From: a virus
Virus record (IMG/VR): IMGVR_UViG_3300028883_000032
Location: 142,857 to 206,856 of that record
Strand: one strand, 5' to 3'
DNA: 64,000 nt
Made by a program: the position numbers and the translations under genes. Positions 16,701 through 22,620 of the stretch are shown here, in pieces; the stretch's first letter is position 1; the number at the start of each line of letters is the position of its first letter. A model generated the notes under the pieces. That model was given only the letters and a program-made list of their open reading frames with translations. It searched no databases and was not told where the DNA came from.

Positions 16701-16912
16701 CTACCACTAACTTTGGCTTTCTTTTGGGCTGGAAGATCGTTTGTGGGGGCGTCCTCGTCCCCTATGTCCAAACTAATCAATTCCAATTTTTTATTTTGTG
16801 CATCAATGGGGTATTGATTGGATATAAAATTACCAATTACATCATAAATTTTAGAATTTTGAACATTAGGATTTAATGAGTCTTTTAATTCTCTGTCTGC
16901 ATTCCTCATCAT
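10772..16912 (-). CDS. single-chain fused RNA polymerase beta-beta' subunit, 2046 aa
   Basis: One uninterrupted frame holds both large subunits. The beta-like part (~1-1010) contains PFLEHTQGNRALM, MPYKGYSFEDG (650-660), a GDKLANRYGGKGIV segment, PFGIPSRMNPSQLLET and the C-terminal GSYNVNEAP...GESGGQ region. The beta'-like part (~1060-2046) has PVMPPVFRPVYPL, the catalytic NADFDGDAM (1378-1386, three Asp bind Mg2+), bridge-helix SARKG (1657-1661), the zinc cysteines C1693, C1752, C1759, C1762 and QLTMQTFHSGG. It is about 700 residues shorter than E. coli beta plus beta'; the beta' N-terminal zinc site is not seen. No alpha or omega gene is present here. The start is preceded by GGGAGAA. It presumably transcribes phage promoters with the sigma factor encoded at 41250-42002. 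Confidence 0.95.
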   Translation of the reverse strand: MMRNADRELKDSLNPNVQNSKIYDVIGNFISNQYPIDAQNKKLELISLDIGDEDAPTNDLPAQKKAKVSGSTWSVPVYGHLRLVDKKTGDIVDEKPKIKIANIPKQTQRFSAIIDGNEYQTTNQLRLKSGIYTRMKDNGDFESQFNLAKGFNFKLTLDPTKGIFLLRAGNQNYRLYNILKALGVTDQEMLELWGKDLYAKNSDKGEEPDMWVNLVEKVLHQKPKTPQEAKKMLYEYFETTAVDPDTTLITLGASHKKVNKDTLMDVSKKLLAVQRGDADPDERDSLVFKSLMTVDDLLGFFLEKKDKQITGNLRFRTDRKDQIRDIISPDTYSKPIKSFFTTSDLSATPPQTNPVSILSEWRKTSVLGTGGIPSMHEVTMETRNVHPSHIGFLDPVQTPDSSKVGISLPLSLFVEKNSKGQMTTPVIMKDGDIKYVSPHELWNMRVGFGEQYVLKNGKPIPHDGDFTKRVIRGYNKGKAEVFAHKDVDGYIIKPQSLFGWPTNLTPFLEHTQGNRALMAAKNTSQAFTIDNGEAPLVQVGRPLIDKSFDESIGDYLNPYVPDDIKSGVVTKVTPDYIHIKPEGESKSLKIGLYNYFPMNQESFLHSTPTVKPGDVVKAKQELAKNNFEAEPPFGGKKTLGLGANVQVAYMPYKGYSFEDGLVVTDSFAKKFTHSSLHNYTSHRTTNGIFNKDKLAAEYPGAFINTGSYNKLDSEGIIKEGERVKKGDVLIAHLEPREMTDEQRILKNMNRKVSKLYDDRSVVYDFDEPGEVMYVSKMGRKIVVRVKVSHPLVEGDKLANRYGGKGIVVKIIPDEEAPHTASGKRVDMIMSPFGIPSRMNPSQLLETAAAKIAEKTGKPYVIRNFDGKDKLNILLNELKKQGIEPDEVVLDGKDGKPLKSKVFTGPQYILKLMHVVEHKEKSRSYGSYNVNEAPGRGESGGQSVDPMQTYVLLAHGAKHNLRDFTAIKSQKNDELWRAIQLGLPLPTPQKSFVFDKMVAYMKAAGVDSEKKGNEIQLMPLTDKKISEISAGKLDDAGQMLMGKNLATLKGGLFDSKITGGHGGTKWSHIELTDTMPSPMYEKAIQSLLGITRPQYEARLKGEEGGIDKIITDLRAIDVKKELQESKNELKTAPESRVNKLNKRVRYLEALDKLGMTAEEAYTTNKIPVMPPVFRPVYPLPSGDLMVSPINYHYRDISKLNDGLASDKEIGTEKIKVDEVRKSLYDHFKELQGLTELTHFGKEKYEGALRTLSGSEPKEGFIQSNVWSKRQDLSARSTITLDPNLGVDEVGIPTGMAKEIYLPFAVQELTKRGHSPLTARKEIQEETELGLRGIDLAMENRPVLLNRAPSLHKHSVQAAIPKRIDGQAIKLNPLIVKGFNADFDGDAMSVNVPVSTDAVREAFGMIPSKNIYQHGPHFDDPVMPIIGSFSQIFQQGLWYLTKVDRKYDGKKYSTFKKMADDVRDGKLDEAEEVELTGVGRTTYGKELVLEKLPEDLKDRTLVFDADTVKRIMKEISDRHPKKFAEVMNHFKELGKEYSYRKPITLSITDLDMDRSARGPIMEIAHKKANRVQTPLERAEIYNEASKKVQKELYENARKSDNRFFHMLDSGSQGKPDSIRQVLTMPGVLLDVKGRPIPTPVEKSWAEGVDDFSFWNHMYSARKGTVDRAVNTQDTGALNKALLTNLKDVLITEQDCGTTNGIELSASDKNVIGRISQQRVPGVVEVGDTITALIHPDLVKKLGNSLIKVRSPLTCETERGMCAFCYGLTPEGKLPQIGYNAGVLDGQAVSERATQLTMQTFHSGGSALAGGGVTAGFPELERTVKVPAILPGKAELAQIEGRVINIKPGMAGGWEVAIMGDGNSPKLHHVKPGRDLLVKIDDIVTRGEPISTGTKKPQELAELTDFITAQKSLVDRMDNVYDGKFHKRTFETIIRGISDNAYITNAPDNSRFIKGDTVFKTVVDKENKERKAEGLPQIEYKPYFKSINVLPHERDDWLSRVTSNNIKMVIQDSAAKASKTNIHGYDPMPAYLYANEFATQFDPEKGVFW

Positions 16913-16926
16913 TTCTCCCGGATTTT

Positions 16927-16935
16927 TGGAATAAG
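16927..16935 (+). promoter_or_regulatory. TGGNATAAGA-class phage promoter
   Basis: TTTTTGGAATAAGAAT, 14 bases beyond the start of the divergent RNA polymerase gene. It leads a ~90-nt leader with two small hairpins (GGCTT/AAGCC and GAGGG/CCCTC) before the next gene. Confidence 0.6.
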
Positions 16936-17026
16936 AATATACATAAGGCTTTCAAATTCGAGCATTGGAAGCCCGCTTTGGGAGGGGGTATTGCCCTCTT
17001 CATAATATACAACACAGGAGGGGTTA

Positions 17027-17188
17027 ATGCAAGTTCTAGCAGGCATTTCTTCAAGAGTACGGCGTGAACACAACAGGACACGTGTTGATTCCCCAGGAAG
17101 GCTACGAAGAACATCAAGTTCCCGTGGGCCGAGAGTGAGAATTAACGTTCCTGAAAACGTACACGCAATGTGCTTCCTGCTACAGTAA
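17027..17188 (+). CDS. small Arg-rich protein, 53 aa
   Basis: ATG 17027 has a near-perfect Shine-Dalgarno (GGAGGGG) three to nine bases upstream. The product is strongly basic (about 11 Arg) with a patch GRLRRTSSSRGPRVRI and is probably nucleic-acid binding. It sits between a phage promoter and a perfect-palindrome terminator, so it is a one-gene transcript. No family recognised. Confidence 0.6.
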   Translation: MQVLAGISSRVRREHNRTRVDSPGRLRRTSSSRGPRVRINVPENVHAMCFLLQ

Positions 17189-17229
17189 GAACTTCATTAC
17201 CACGGCTATTATATTATATTAAATTACTG

Positions 17230-17263
17230 GTGTGGAAAACATGTTTTCCACACTTGCTTTTTT
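17230..17263 (+). terminator. rho-independent terminator with 12-bp perfect palindrome
   Basis: GTGTGGAAAACA (17230-17241) is followed at once by its reverse complement (17242-17253) and then TTGCTTTTTT. Strong hairpin with effectively no unpaired loop beyond the centre. Confidence 0.85.
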
Positions 17264-17306
17264 ACCTCAAAATGAGTATATTTGGGTAGGAAACCAAGTG
17301 TAAATT

Positions 17307-17645
17307 ATGGTAGACACAAAAAAAGAATTAGTAACTATAACAGAAACAGAGCTTTTACGTGAAGCATCGAAACTCATTCCTACTTCGCGGGTGGGAGATA
17401 TCGCTGATAAAAGGCCCACTTATATAACAGTATTTTCTGATTCGGATGCGGAATGCTTTTTAAAATTTTGCATACCAGAAACCATACCAGAAGCCAAAAG
17501 AATTGAAATACAGGAAGTCATGACAATATATTTTGAAAACATGATTAGCTTTCTAACATTTGGTAAATATAATAATAACTCTCTTTTAAGAGCTAAAAGG
17601 TATGTAGAAAGATCGGCCGACAACGGTAATGCCGTTCCAGAATAG
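17307..17645 (+). CDS. hypothetical protein, 112 aa
   Basis: AACCAA lies nine nt before ATG. The upstream GAGTATATTTGGG has the TAnnTTTG form but no good -35 partner. The protein is mixed alpha/beta with no recognised family. It is closed by its own terminator. Confidence 0.6.
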   Translation: MVDTKKELVTITETELLREASKLIPTSRVGDIADKRPTYITVFSDSDAECFLKFCIPETIPEAKRIEIQEVMTIYFENMISFLTFGKYNNNSLLRAKRYVERSADNGNAVPE

Positions 17646-17667
17646 TCGCTTAACAGCGACTATTTTT
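17644..17667 (+). terminator. rho-independent terminator
   Basis: AGTCGCT (17644-17650), loop TAAC, AGCGACT (17655-17661), T-run. Separates the previous gene from the promoter of the large RNA. Confidence 0.88.
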
Positions 17668-17668
17668 A

Positions 17669-17680
17669 TGGTATAAGATT
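17669..17680 (+). promoter_or_regulatory. TGGNATAAGA-class promoter of the large structured RNA
   Basis: TGGTATAAGATT, best match to the motif. The predicted start of transcription (~17684) coincides with the first strand of the stem that closes the 5' domain of the large RNA, which supports both assignments. Confidence 0.7.
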
Positions 17681-17682
17681 TT

Positions 17683-18501
17683 AAGCTGTTAGAGCTCGCC
17701 CCTTATCCTCTAAGGGAACCATAGTGATTCGCTATGGTAATGTACATTCAAACATAATTCAACACGGGCCTTTCGGCCCTATAACATGGTTATGTCCTCA
17801 AATTAGGATAGGATGATTTATAACGCCATCAAAGATGGCTATAATGCGATCCTAAAAATTCTGATCGCCTCCTTCCCCGCGCCCTTCCGGCGATGTAACA
17901 GCTTGTTCTAACCTGTCAATCTAACAGTTGACTACTGGTTTATAGATTATGGAGAGGGGCTACCTCTAGTTTTTATACACTAGAAAGATAAGTGTTACGC
18001 TTATCTTGTCCTTTGTTCATTCCATAGCAGCATAATTCCACTTCTCATCCCCTCGACTTCGGCCGCGTTGGCCTCGTCTCAAGGATTCGAATTGGAAGCA
18101 TTTACAATTTTATGCTGTTATGAATGAACTCGAGTTTTGCCCACCAGCACCCAGTTATTTTCTGGGATCACAATTGCACACGCAGGCCGACGGCCATGGT
18201 CCCTGGGCCGGCTGCCTAACTGCAGGTATAATTCAACGTTTTGAAACGGCGCCAAAATTTAAACAAATTAAAAAGTGGCTAACGCACAATCGATGAGGAT
18301 CCTCCGGATCCTTAAGGATCTAGCGCTAATGCATGCCTCTTTTACTAAAAAAAGCGCTCGCCCTCTCCAATAGAGTAACCTATGAACCGTCAGTTACAGA
18401 ACCATTTGTGTATATTTCCCAATACACAACTGGGTGTTTCGCCCAGAAAGTGAAAAGAGTACTGATTATGTGTAACTGAACCAACTTTGGTTGGTTTTTT
18501 T
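17683..18501 (+). ncRNA. large (~820 nt) structured noncoding RNA upstream of the reverse transcriptase
   Basis: No substantial reading frame, bounded by a promoter and a terminator. AAGCTGTTA (17683-17691) pairs perfectly with TAACAGCTT (17896-17904), closing a 5' domain with hairpins such as ACCATAG/CTATGGT, GGGCC/GGCCC and GCCATC/GATGGC. CATTC...CAGCATAA (from ~18018) pairs with TTATGCTG...GAATG (to ~18128), and CAGTTACA (~18391) with TGTAACTG (~18471) closes a 3' domain. Other hairpins include GATAAG/CTTATC, CTGGG/CCCAG and TTGTGTAT/ATACACAA. It could be an oversized retron ncRNA (msr-msd near the 3' end) or a member of the giant phage RNA classes (GOLLD or ROOL). Confidence 0.75.
18479..18501 (+). 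terminator. terminator of the large RNA
   Basis: AACCAAC (18479-18485), loop TTTG, GTTGGTT (18490-18496), T-run. It lies 20 bases before the reverse transcriptase start, so RT expression probably relies on read-through, keeping RNA in excess over RT. Confidence 0.85.
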
Positions 18502-18520
18502 AGTTAACCAATTTTAACAA

Positions 18521-19450
18521 ATGACTAAACAATCTATAAGCATATATAGTGTCCTTGATAAATCTCAAGAATATATAGAAGATATTATCTCTAACAAAGA
18601 AAAGCATTATATTACTTTTAGAATACCAAAACGTAATGGGCGTTTTCGTAAAATAGAGGCTCCTGACGACGCCTTAAAAGAGTTACAAACCACAATAAAC
18701 GAAAAAGTATTTTCTATTTATAAACCCCATCGTATAGCGCACGGATTTATTTCTAATAGATCGCCGAAAACAAATGCGGAAGCGCATGTGGGGGCAAAAA
18801 TAATCGTGGAAGTGGATATAAAGGATTTTTTCCCATCCATTAAAAAAGACAGGGTTATTAAAGTACTTGAGTACTTATTTGTTCAAAAAGCTGGAATGTT
18901 TAAATCTTCCGCCCATAAGCAGGAAGCAATAAAAGTCATATCAGAATTAATTACTCACCATGATAGGCTACCCCAAGGAGCCCCAACTAGTCCACCGTTT
19001 AGTAATCTATCGGTGCTAGGAATGGATAAAGACTTATTAAAATTAGAAGAGCCTTATGGTGCAACCGTAACTAGATACGCAGATGATATCACAATGTCAT
19101 CAGAATACAATGTACAATTGCCACAAGTTATCCCGGAATTACGTAAAATAGTGACCAAATATGGGTTTAAATTAAACAACGTTAAGACTCGAGTTATTCG
19201 ACAAAATCGTAGGATGTTGGTAACTGGAGTAGTAGTTAACGAAAAACCGAACATTAGAAAGGATGTTCGACGTAGTTTAAGAGCTAAATTACATAATTAC
19301 AATAGGGATCACACCCCTATCACCCAAGAAGAATACCAACGTATTCAGGGGCAAATTGCTTGGATTAAGTATTTAAACCCTCTCCATGGAGATAGGCTCG
19401 GAGAACAATTGGACCGCGTTCAACGAGAAGAACCCACAGTAGTCTTATAG
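18521..19450 (+). CDS. retron-type reverse transcriptase, 309 aa
   Basis: Catalytic YADD at residues 186-189, VEVDIKDFFPSI (first catalytic Asp) near 105-116, and LPQGAPTSPPFSNL near 147-160. The retron hallmarks are both present: NAEAH (NAxxH, 85-89) in region X and VTG (234-236) in region Y. The length matches stand-alone retron RTs. It would reverse transcribe part of a cognate structured RNA, expected directly upstream where the large RNA lies. AACCAA lies nine nt before ATG; there is no Shine-Dalgarno. Retrons serve as abortive-infection systems; in a phage it may act against competing phages. Confidence 0.92.
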   Translation: MTKQSISIYSVLDKSQEYIEDIISNKEKHYITFRIPKRNGRFRKIEAPDDALKELQTTINEKVFSIYKPHRIAHGFISNRSPKTNAEAHVGAKIIVEVDIKDFFPSIKKDRVIKVLEYLFVQKAGMFKSSAHKQEAIKVISELITHHDRLPQGAPTSPPFSNLSVLGMDKDLLKLEEPYGATVTRYADDITMSSEYNVQLPQVIPELRKIVTKYGFKLNNVKTRVIRQNRRMLVTGVVVNEKPNIRKDVRRSLRAKLHNYNRDHTPITQEEYQRIQGQIAWIKYLNPLHGDRLGEQLDRVQREEPTVVL

Positions 19451-19453
19451 GCT

Positions 19454-19624
19454 ATGAAAAAACATAAGTTCTGGTGGATGTACAAATTCACTAACAGCAT
19501 ATTGCTGATGGTCCAGTATTTATTTTATAGAAGAGAGGGTGGTATTGTTGCCTCATTTCAAAGCATTATTAACAATTGGGTTAAAAGAAACAGACCCGGA
19601 CAACACGAGAAGAAAAAGAATTAA
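19454..19624 (+). CDS. small membrane protein candidate, 56 aa
   Basis: ATG 19454 follows the RT stop by three bases. Residues ~6-24 (FWWMYKFTNSILLMVQYLF) are aromatic and hydrophobic, a possible membrane helix with a Lys-rich N-terminus and a basic tail (HEKKKN). No Shine-Dalgarno. It overlaps the next gene in another frame, so only one of the two may be real. Retron effectors are often membrane proteins, so an effector role is conceivable but unproven. Confidence 0.4.
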   Translation: MKKHKFWWMYKFTNSILLMVQYLFYRREGGIVASFQSIINNWVKRNRPGQHEKKKN

Positions 19625-19784
19625 TTATACGAAGGGTAGGGATATTATAAAATGGTATCGTGCCCCTAGTATATCCGATGCAATGGGTATATCTCGTAAA
19701 ACGAGATACTCAAGGATTAAATATATCACTGAAATAAGTCACGATGATTATGTCAAAGGTGTAGCGCGCCACCACGAATATTAA
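19539..19784 (+). CDS. basic hypothetical protein, 81 aa (GTG start)
   Basis: GTG 19539 has GAGAGG immediately upstream, which is tight; a TTG at 19545 is the alternative. The product is rich in Arg and Lys (TRRKRINYTKGRDIIKWYR). No family recognised. It overlaps the small membrane ORF by 86 nt, and either could be a retron accessory gene. Confidence 0.45.
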   Translation: MVLLPHFKALLTIGLKETDPDNTRRKRINYTKGRDIIKWYRAPSISDAMGISRKTRYSRIKYITEISHDDYVKGVARHHEY

Positions 19785-19787
19785 AAT

Positions 19788-19796
19788 TGGCATAAG
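19788..19796 (+). promoter_or_regulatory. TGGNATAAGA-class promoter of the cloverleaf RNA
   Basis: TTGGCATAAGAAT immediately after the preceding stop codon. Transcription would start near 19803 and run to the T-run at 20072-20077. Confidence 0.55.
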
Positions 19797-19802
19797 AATA
19801 TG

Positions 19803-20077
19803 TGGCGAGGGCGGTGCCCACCAGAAACCTCGTGTTTCTGGCCCTAAAATATGTGGGACATAAAAAACATTTAGAAACTATTGAAGAAGTATTTAGTGCA
19901 TTTAGAGAATATTAGATAAGTGTTACTGTAGCTCAATTAGTAGAGCGCCCCGCGATAAAACGGGGAGGTGTTGGAGCAAGGCCAACCAGTAATAGAGAGA
20001 TTGTCCGCCGGGTCTAGCAAATAGATATTCGTAAAGGCAAGCTAGTACTTCCCCGCTGGGGTGGTCTCTCATTTTTT
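19803..20077 (+). ncRNA. candidate structured RNA containing a tRNA-like cloverleaf
   Basis: Promoter at 19788 and a terminator-like end at 20077 define ~275 nt. CCAGAAAC and GTTTCTGG form an 8-bp hairpin near 19817-19840. The cloverleaf occupies 19922-19994. From the next base, GAGAGAT (19995-20001) pairs with GTCTCTC (20064-20070) followed by six T, closing a domain that contains CTAGC/GCTAG and CCCC/GGGG hairpins. A 37-codon frame from GTG 19802 is open but looks incidental. Confidence 0.5.
19922..19994 (+). tRNA. tRNA-like cloverleaf with non-canonical loops
   Basis: Geometry is tRNA-like: acceptor GTTACTG/CAGTAAT (7 bp), D stem GCTC/GAGC, anticodon stem CCCCG/CGGGG, T stem GTTGG/CCAAC with a 7-nt loop. 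However, the anticodon loop has eight bases (CGATAAAA), the D loop lacks GG, and the T loop reads AGCAAGG instead of TTCRAAY. It is probably not an ordinary elongator tRNA. Options are a decayed tRNA, a frameshift suppressor or a tRNA mimic. Confidence 0.5.
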
Positions 20078-20083
20078 AGCCTA

Positions 20084-20112
20084 TTGATTTTTACTACGGA
20101 AATGTGTATATT
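20084..20112 (+). promoter_or_regulatory. host-like promoter TTGATT-N17-TATATT
   Basis: TTGATT (20084-20089), 17-nt spacer ending in TGTG, TATATT (20107-20112). Transcription would start near 20119, between two possible starts of the glycosyltransferase gene, which favours the downstream ATG at 20138. Confidence 0.7.
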
Positions 20113-20137
20113 AATATACAACAACCAAGTATTATAT

Positions 20138-21484
20138 ATGGCTAGAAAACCTAGAATTTTAGCATGGTGTGATACTCCCACAGTAACTACCGGTTTTGGA
20201 AATGTGGCAAAAAATTTGCTTAGAGATGCCCATAAAGAGTTCGATATTGATATAGTAGGTATTAATTACTGGGGGACTAAAAAATATGATACAGACAAGT
20301 GGTTCATTTATTCTACTGGACACAATATGGATCAGATGGGATACAAAGTTCTTCCACTAGCCATGGAAAGCAGTAAACCCGATCTTGTTTTTTTATTCCA
20401 AGACTTGTTTGCTATCGATTTAGCATACCCATTAATACGCAAAGTAGATAAAGATACTCCTGTTGTCATATATTTTCCGATAGATGGTGGACCATTCAGT
20501 CGTACATGGGGAAATGTTTTAGAAGACAAAGGCATAAAGAAAATATTCACCTATTCTGAATTTGCAAACAGAGAAATACTTAAAGTAGTTCCAGATCTAA
20601 ATAAAGAGTTAGAAATAATGTATCATGGAGTTGATGTGGATACATTTAAACTTCTTCCCAAAGAGGAGGTGGACGAATTTAACCGTAGTAGGGGCTGGGA
20701 TGGTAGGTTTGTAATGATGAATCTTAATAAATTTCAGCCTCGAAAAAATATCATGAACACAGTACTGGTGGGGTCACTGTTGGTTCATGGGTACAAGAAA
20801 TGCAGATGCGGGCACTATTATTTATCAAAATATGATACTTGCGATTTAAACGGTTGTGGTCAAGAGGACGTAATAGAAGAAGTTAAACCAAAACGTGATA
20901 TAACTTTATATATGCACATGAACATAATGGAGCGTATAATGGGACCATTAAGATCATGTGGGTTGTCTGCCATTGCATTAAATACAGGATGGACCGATGC
21001 CGATATAGACAAATATGGTACTTTGGCCCTTCTTGATCCTGAAAGGAATTTAGTATCAAACCCCTTCAGTGAAGAAGAATTAAATATGTTATATAACGCA
21101 ATAAGCGTAAATATAACAACAACTTTGGGAGAAGGGTGTGGTTTATCACTGTTAGAAAGTGCCGCCACAGGCACAACTAGTATAGCACCCAACCATAGTG
21201 CAATTCCAGAACAAATAGGTGACACCGGGCACCTTGTAAAAAATGCAGCATACTTCTCTATGCACAATGATAATTCTCACATGCGTCCAATAGTGAGTGT
21301 TCCCGCGATGGTTGATGCGGTTGAAATTGAATATAAGAAATGGCTAGACAATGGCAGGGAAAAAATAATAAATTATGCTGCAATAGAACGGGTTCATGAG
21401 AAGTTTTTATGGGACGATAAACGTGAACAATTAATGTCTGCTTTTAGAGAATTAACCAAAGATGTAAACAATGAAAAAGAGTGA
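20138..21484 (+). CDS. GT4-type glycosyltransferase with zinc-knuckle insert, 448 aa
   Basis: The GT-B C-terminal half is clear: LNKFQPRKNI near 205-214, then TTLGEGCGLSLLESAATGTTSIAPNHSAIPEQ near 344-375, where the EGxGLxLLE-type loop binds the nucleotide sugar. A CRCG...CDLNGCG insert near 230-255 looks like a small zinc knuckle, unusual for the family. Start at ATG 20138 is chosen because the promoter start lies downstream of the earlier ATG 20084, and AACCAA lies nine nt upstream. It probably decorates DNA, virion or host surface. Confidence 0.85.
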   Translation: MARKPRILAWCDTPTVTTGFGNVAKNLLRDAHKEFDIDIVGINYWGTKKYDTDKWFIYSTGHNMDQMGYKVLPLAMESSKPDLVFLFQDLFAIDLAYPLIRKVDKDTPVVIYFPIDGGPFSRTWGNVLEDKGIKKIFTYSEFANREILKVVPDLNKELEIMYHGVDVDTFKLLPKEEVDEFNRSRGWDGRFVMMNLNKFQPRKNIMNTVLVGSLLVHGYKKCRCGHYYLSKYDTCDLNGCGQEDVIEEVKPKRDITLYMHMNIMERIMGPLRSCGLSAIALNTGWTDADIDKYGTLALLDPERNLVSNPFSEEELNMLYNAISVNITTTLGEGCGLSLLESAATGTTSIAPNHSAIPEQIGDTGHLVKNAAYFSMHNDNSHMRPIVSVPAMVDAVEIEYKKWLDNGREKIINYAAIERVHEKFLWDDKREQLMSAFRELTKDVNNEKE

Positions 21485-22043
21485 ATTGTTAATTTATATA
21501 CTGGGTAGAGCTAATAAGATAGTAAACATTACATATGACAAAAATGTCGGCATAGAATATTTAGCACTCCAAGCCGCCATTGAATTATTTAATAGTTCTG
21601 ATATAGGTCATAAATATAAAGCATCATATCTGGTAATGAATCCTAGTGATATTGCTGAACTAAAAAATAAAATGGGGCATGTGGAAGAAAGTTCAATAGA
21701 AGATGAGGCATATCCAATATTATTTGGTATGAAGATTATTGAAACAAATGAAGTGTCTCCAGGATGTGTGATAGCTTCCGCATCAGAAGAATATTTGACC
21801 GAGTTTCCCAATACTGTTGCAAAAGCAGTAAAAGTTGATAAAAACAAAATTAGTAAGTTTTACACTAACGCCACTGCCGATGAGCATGATGGGGAGGAAA
21901 CTGACTTAATGGAAGTGCGTAATGTAATTTATTATCGTAAATTAGTTCCGCACAAGCCGGGATGGCGTGAAGTGATGATAGAAGGAAACCCTCCAAAGGA
22001 ATTGAATGGCTGGCCTTATCGAGTTTTTAAAAAACCAGAGTAA
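21471..22043 (+). CDS. hypothetical protein, 190 aa
   Basis: ATG lies inside the end of the glycosyltransferase gene (14-nt overlap), so it is coupled to it. Mixed alpha/beta with a long acidic middle. No family recognised; association with glycosylation is only positional. Confidence 0.6.
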   Translation: MKKSELLIYILGRANKIVNITYDKNVGIEYLALQAAIELFNSSDIGHKYKASYLVMNPSDIAELKNKMGHVEESSIEDEAYPILFGMKIIETNEVSPGCVIASASEEYLTEFPNTVAKAVKVDKNKISKFYTNATADEHDGEETDLMEVRNVIYYRKLVPHKPGWREVMIEGNPPKELNGWPYRVFKKPE

Positions 22044-22049
22044 CCAATT

Positions 22050-22343
22050 ATGCCTTTACCTTGTTGTGCACTATGTTATGAAAAATACTTAACTATTGAT
22101 GACGTAGATATGGAGAAGTATGGTTCAGAAGGATCATTACCTTTAGAAAAGCGTAGGGATTGGTATTTTAAGGAGCACTTAAAAAAAGATGGTGAAGACT
22201 TAACTTTTCACCAAGACCAGTTCGATGAAGCTTTAGCTAGATATCAGGAAAAATATGGCGATAGATACTGGGTCATGCACAAGGGCAAGAACGGGGTTTG
22301 TGACTGTGACTGTCATGTTCATGGGCTTAATTTACGGCATTAA
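22050..22343 (+). CDS. Cys-rich small protein, 97 aa
   Basis: CCALC near residues 5-9 and CDCDCH near the C-terminus could form one zinc site; the middle is acidic and helical. AACCAA lies only two bases before ATG. Followed by a promoter-like TATAAG and a terminator. Confidence 0.6.
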   Translation: MPLPCCALCYEKYLTIDDVDMEKYGSEGSLPLEKRRDWYFKEHLKKDGEDLTFHQDQFDEALARYQEKYGDRYWVMHKGKNGVCDCDCHVHGLNLRH

Positions 22344-22365
22344 TTTAAGGTATAAGAATTTGTGT

Positions 22366-22391
22366 AACCCCACTAATTGGTGGGGTTTTTT
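22366..22391 (+). terminator. rho-independent terminator
   Basis: AACCCCAC (22366-22373), loop, GTGGGGTT (22380-22387), T-run. A TATAAGAAT element at 22351 lies just upstream, so any RNA from it would be only ~30 nt. Confidence 0.85.
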
Positions 22392-22400
22392 CGGTATAAG
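22392..22400 (+). promoter_or_regulatory. TGGNATAAGA-like promoter (CGGTATAAG)
   Basis: Directly after the terminator T-run; one mismatch at the first base of the motif. Drives the two zinc-protein genes and probably the structured RNA at 22993. Confidence 0.5.
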
Positions 22401-22434
22401 ATTGTATCTTATACATTTACTTCTTGGAGGTCAG

Positions 22435-22620
22435 ATGTCAAAGTTTCAACCACTGCCAGCTCGTTGCCCCAATAAGAAATGTAAGGGGCGAAAACGCAAG
22501 AAATCTACGCTCGTTTGGCATGGAATCGGCATGAAATACGATGGACACTGTACGTCGTGTGGTCATAACTTCAATATAACTCTAACCCATTCCCACCAGC
22601 AACGTTTAACAATGTGTTGA
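22435..22620 (+). CDS. small zinc-ribbon protein, 61 aa
   Basis: CPNKKC near residues 11-16 and CTSCG near 39-43 form a classical zinc ribbon separated by a basic stretch (KGRKRKK). Likely nucleic-acid binding. GGAGG lies nine bases before ATG 22435, which decides this start over earlier in-frame codons inside the previous gene. Confidence 0.7.
   Translation: MSKFQPLPARCPNKKCKGRKRKKSTLVWHGIGMKYDGHCTSCGHNFNITLTHSHQQRLTMC

Noticed and set aside
11228-16876. Many + strand open frames opposite the RNA polymerase gene
   Set aside because: They lie wholly opposite a gene with strong motif support, lack ribosome binding sites and have no recognisable domains.
18407-18416. TGTGTATATT in the large RNA as a host-like -10 box
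   Set aside because: No -35 box lies 17 nt upstream, and the sequence is one arm of the TTGTGTAT/ATACACAA hairpin.
18521-19450. Group II intron maturase or diversity-generating RT
   Set aside because: There is no maturase or HNH domain, no template/variable repeat or target lectin gene nearby, and NAxxH plus VTG are retron marks.
19802-19915. 37-residue frame from GTG after the 19788 promoter
   Set aside because: It has no ribosome binding site, contains a strong 8-bp hairpin and lies in a likely structured RNA; kept only as a remark.
22349-22391. TATAAGAAT at 22351 as promoter of a ~30-nt RNA
   Set aside because: It is followed at once by a terminator that serves the upstream gene, so a functional transcript is doubtful.
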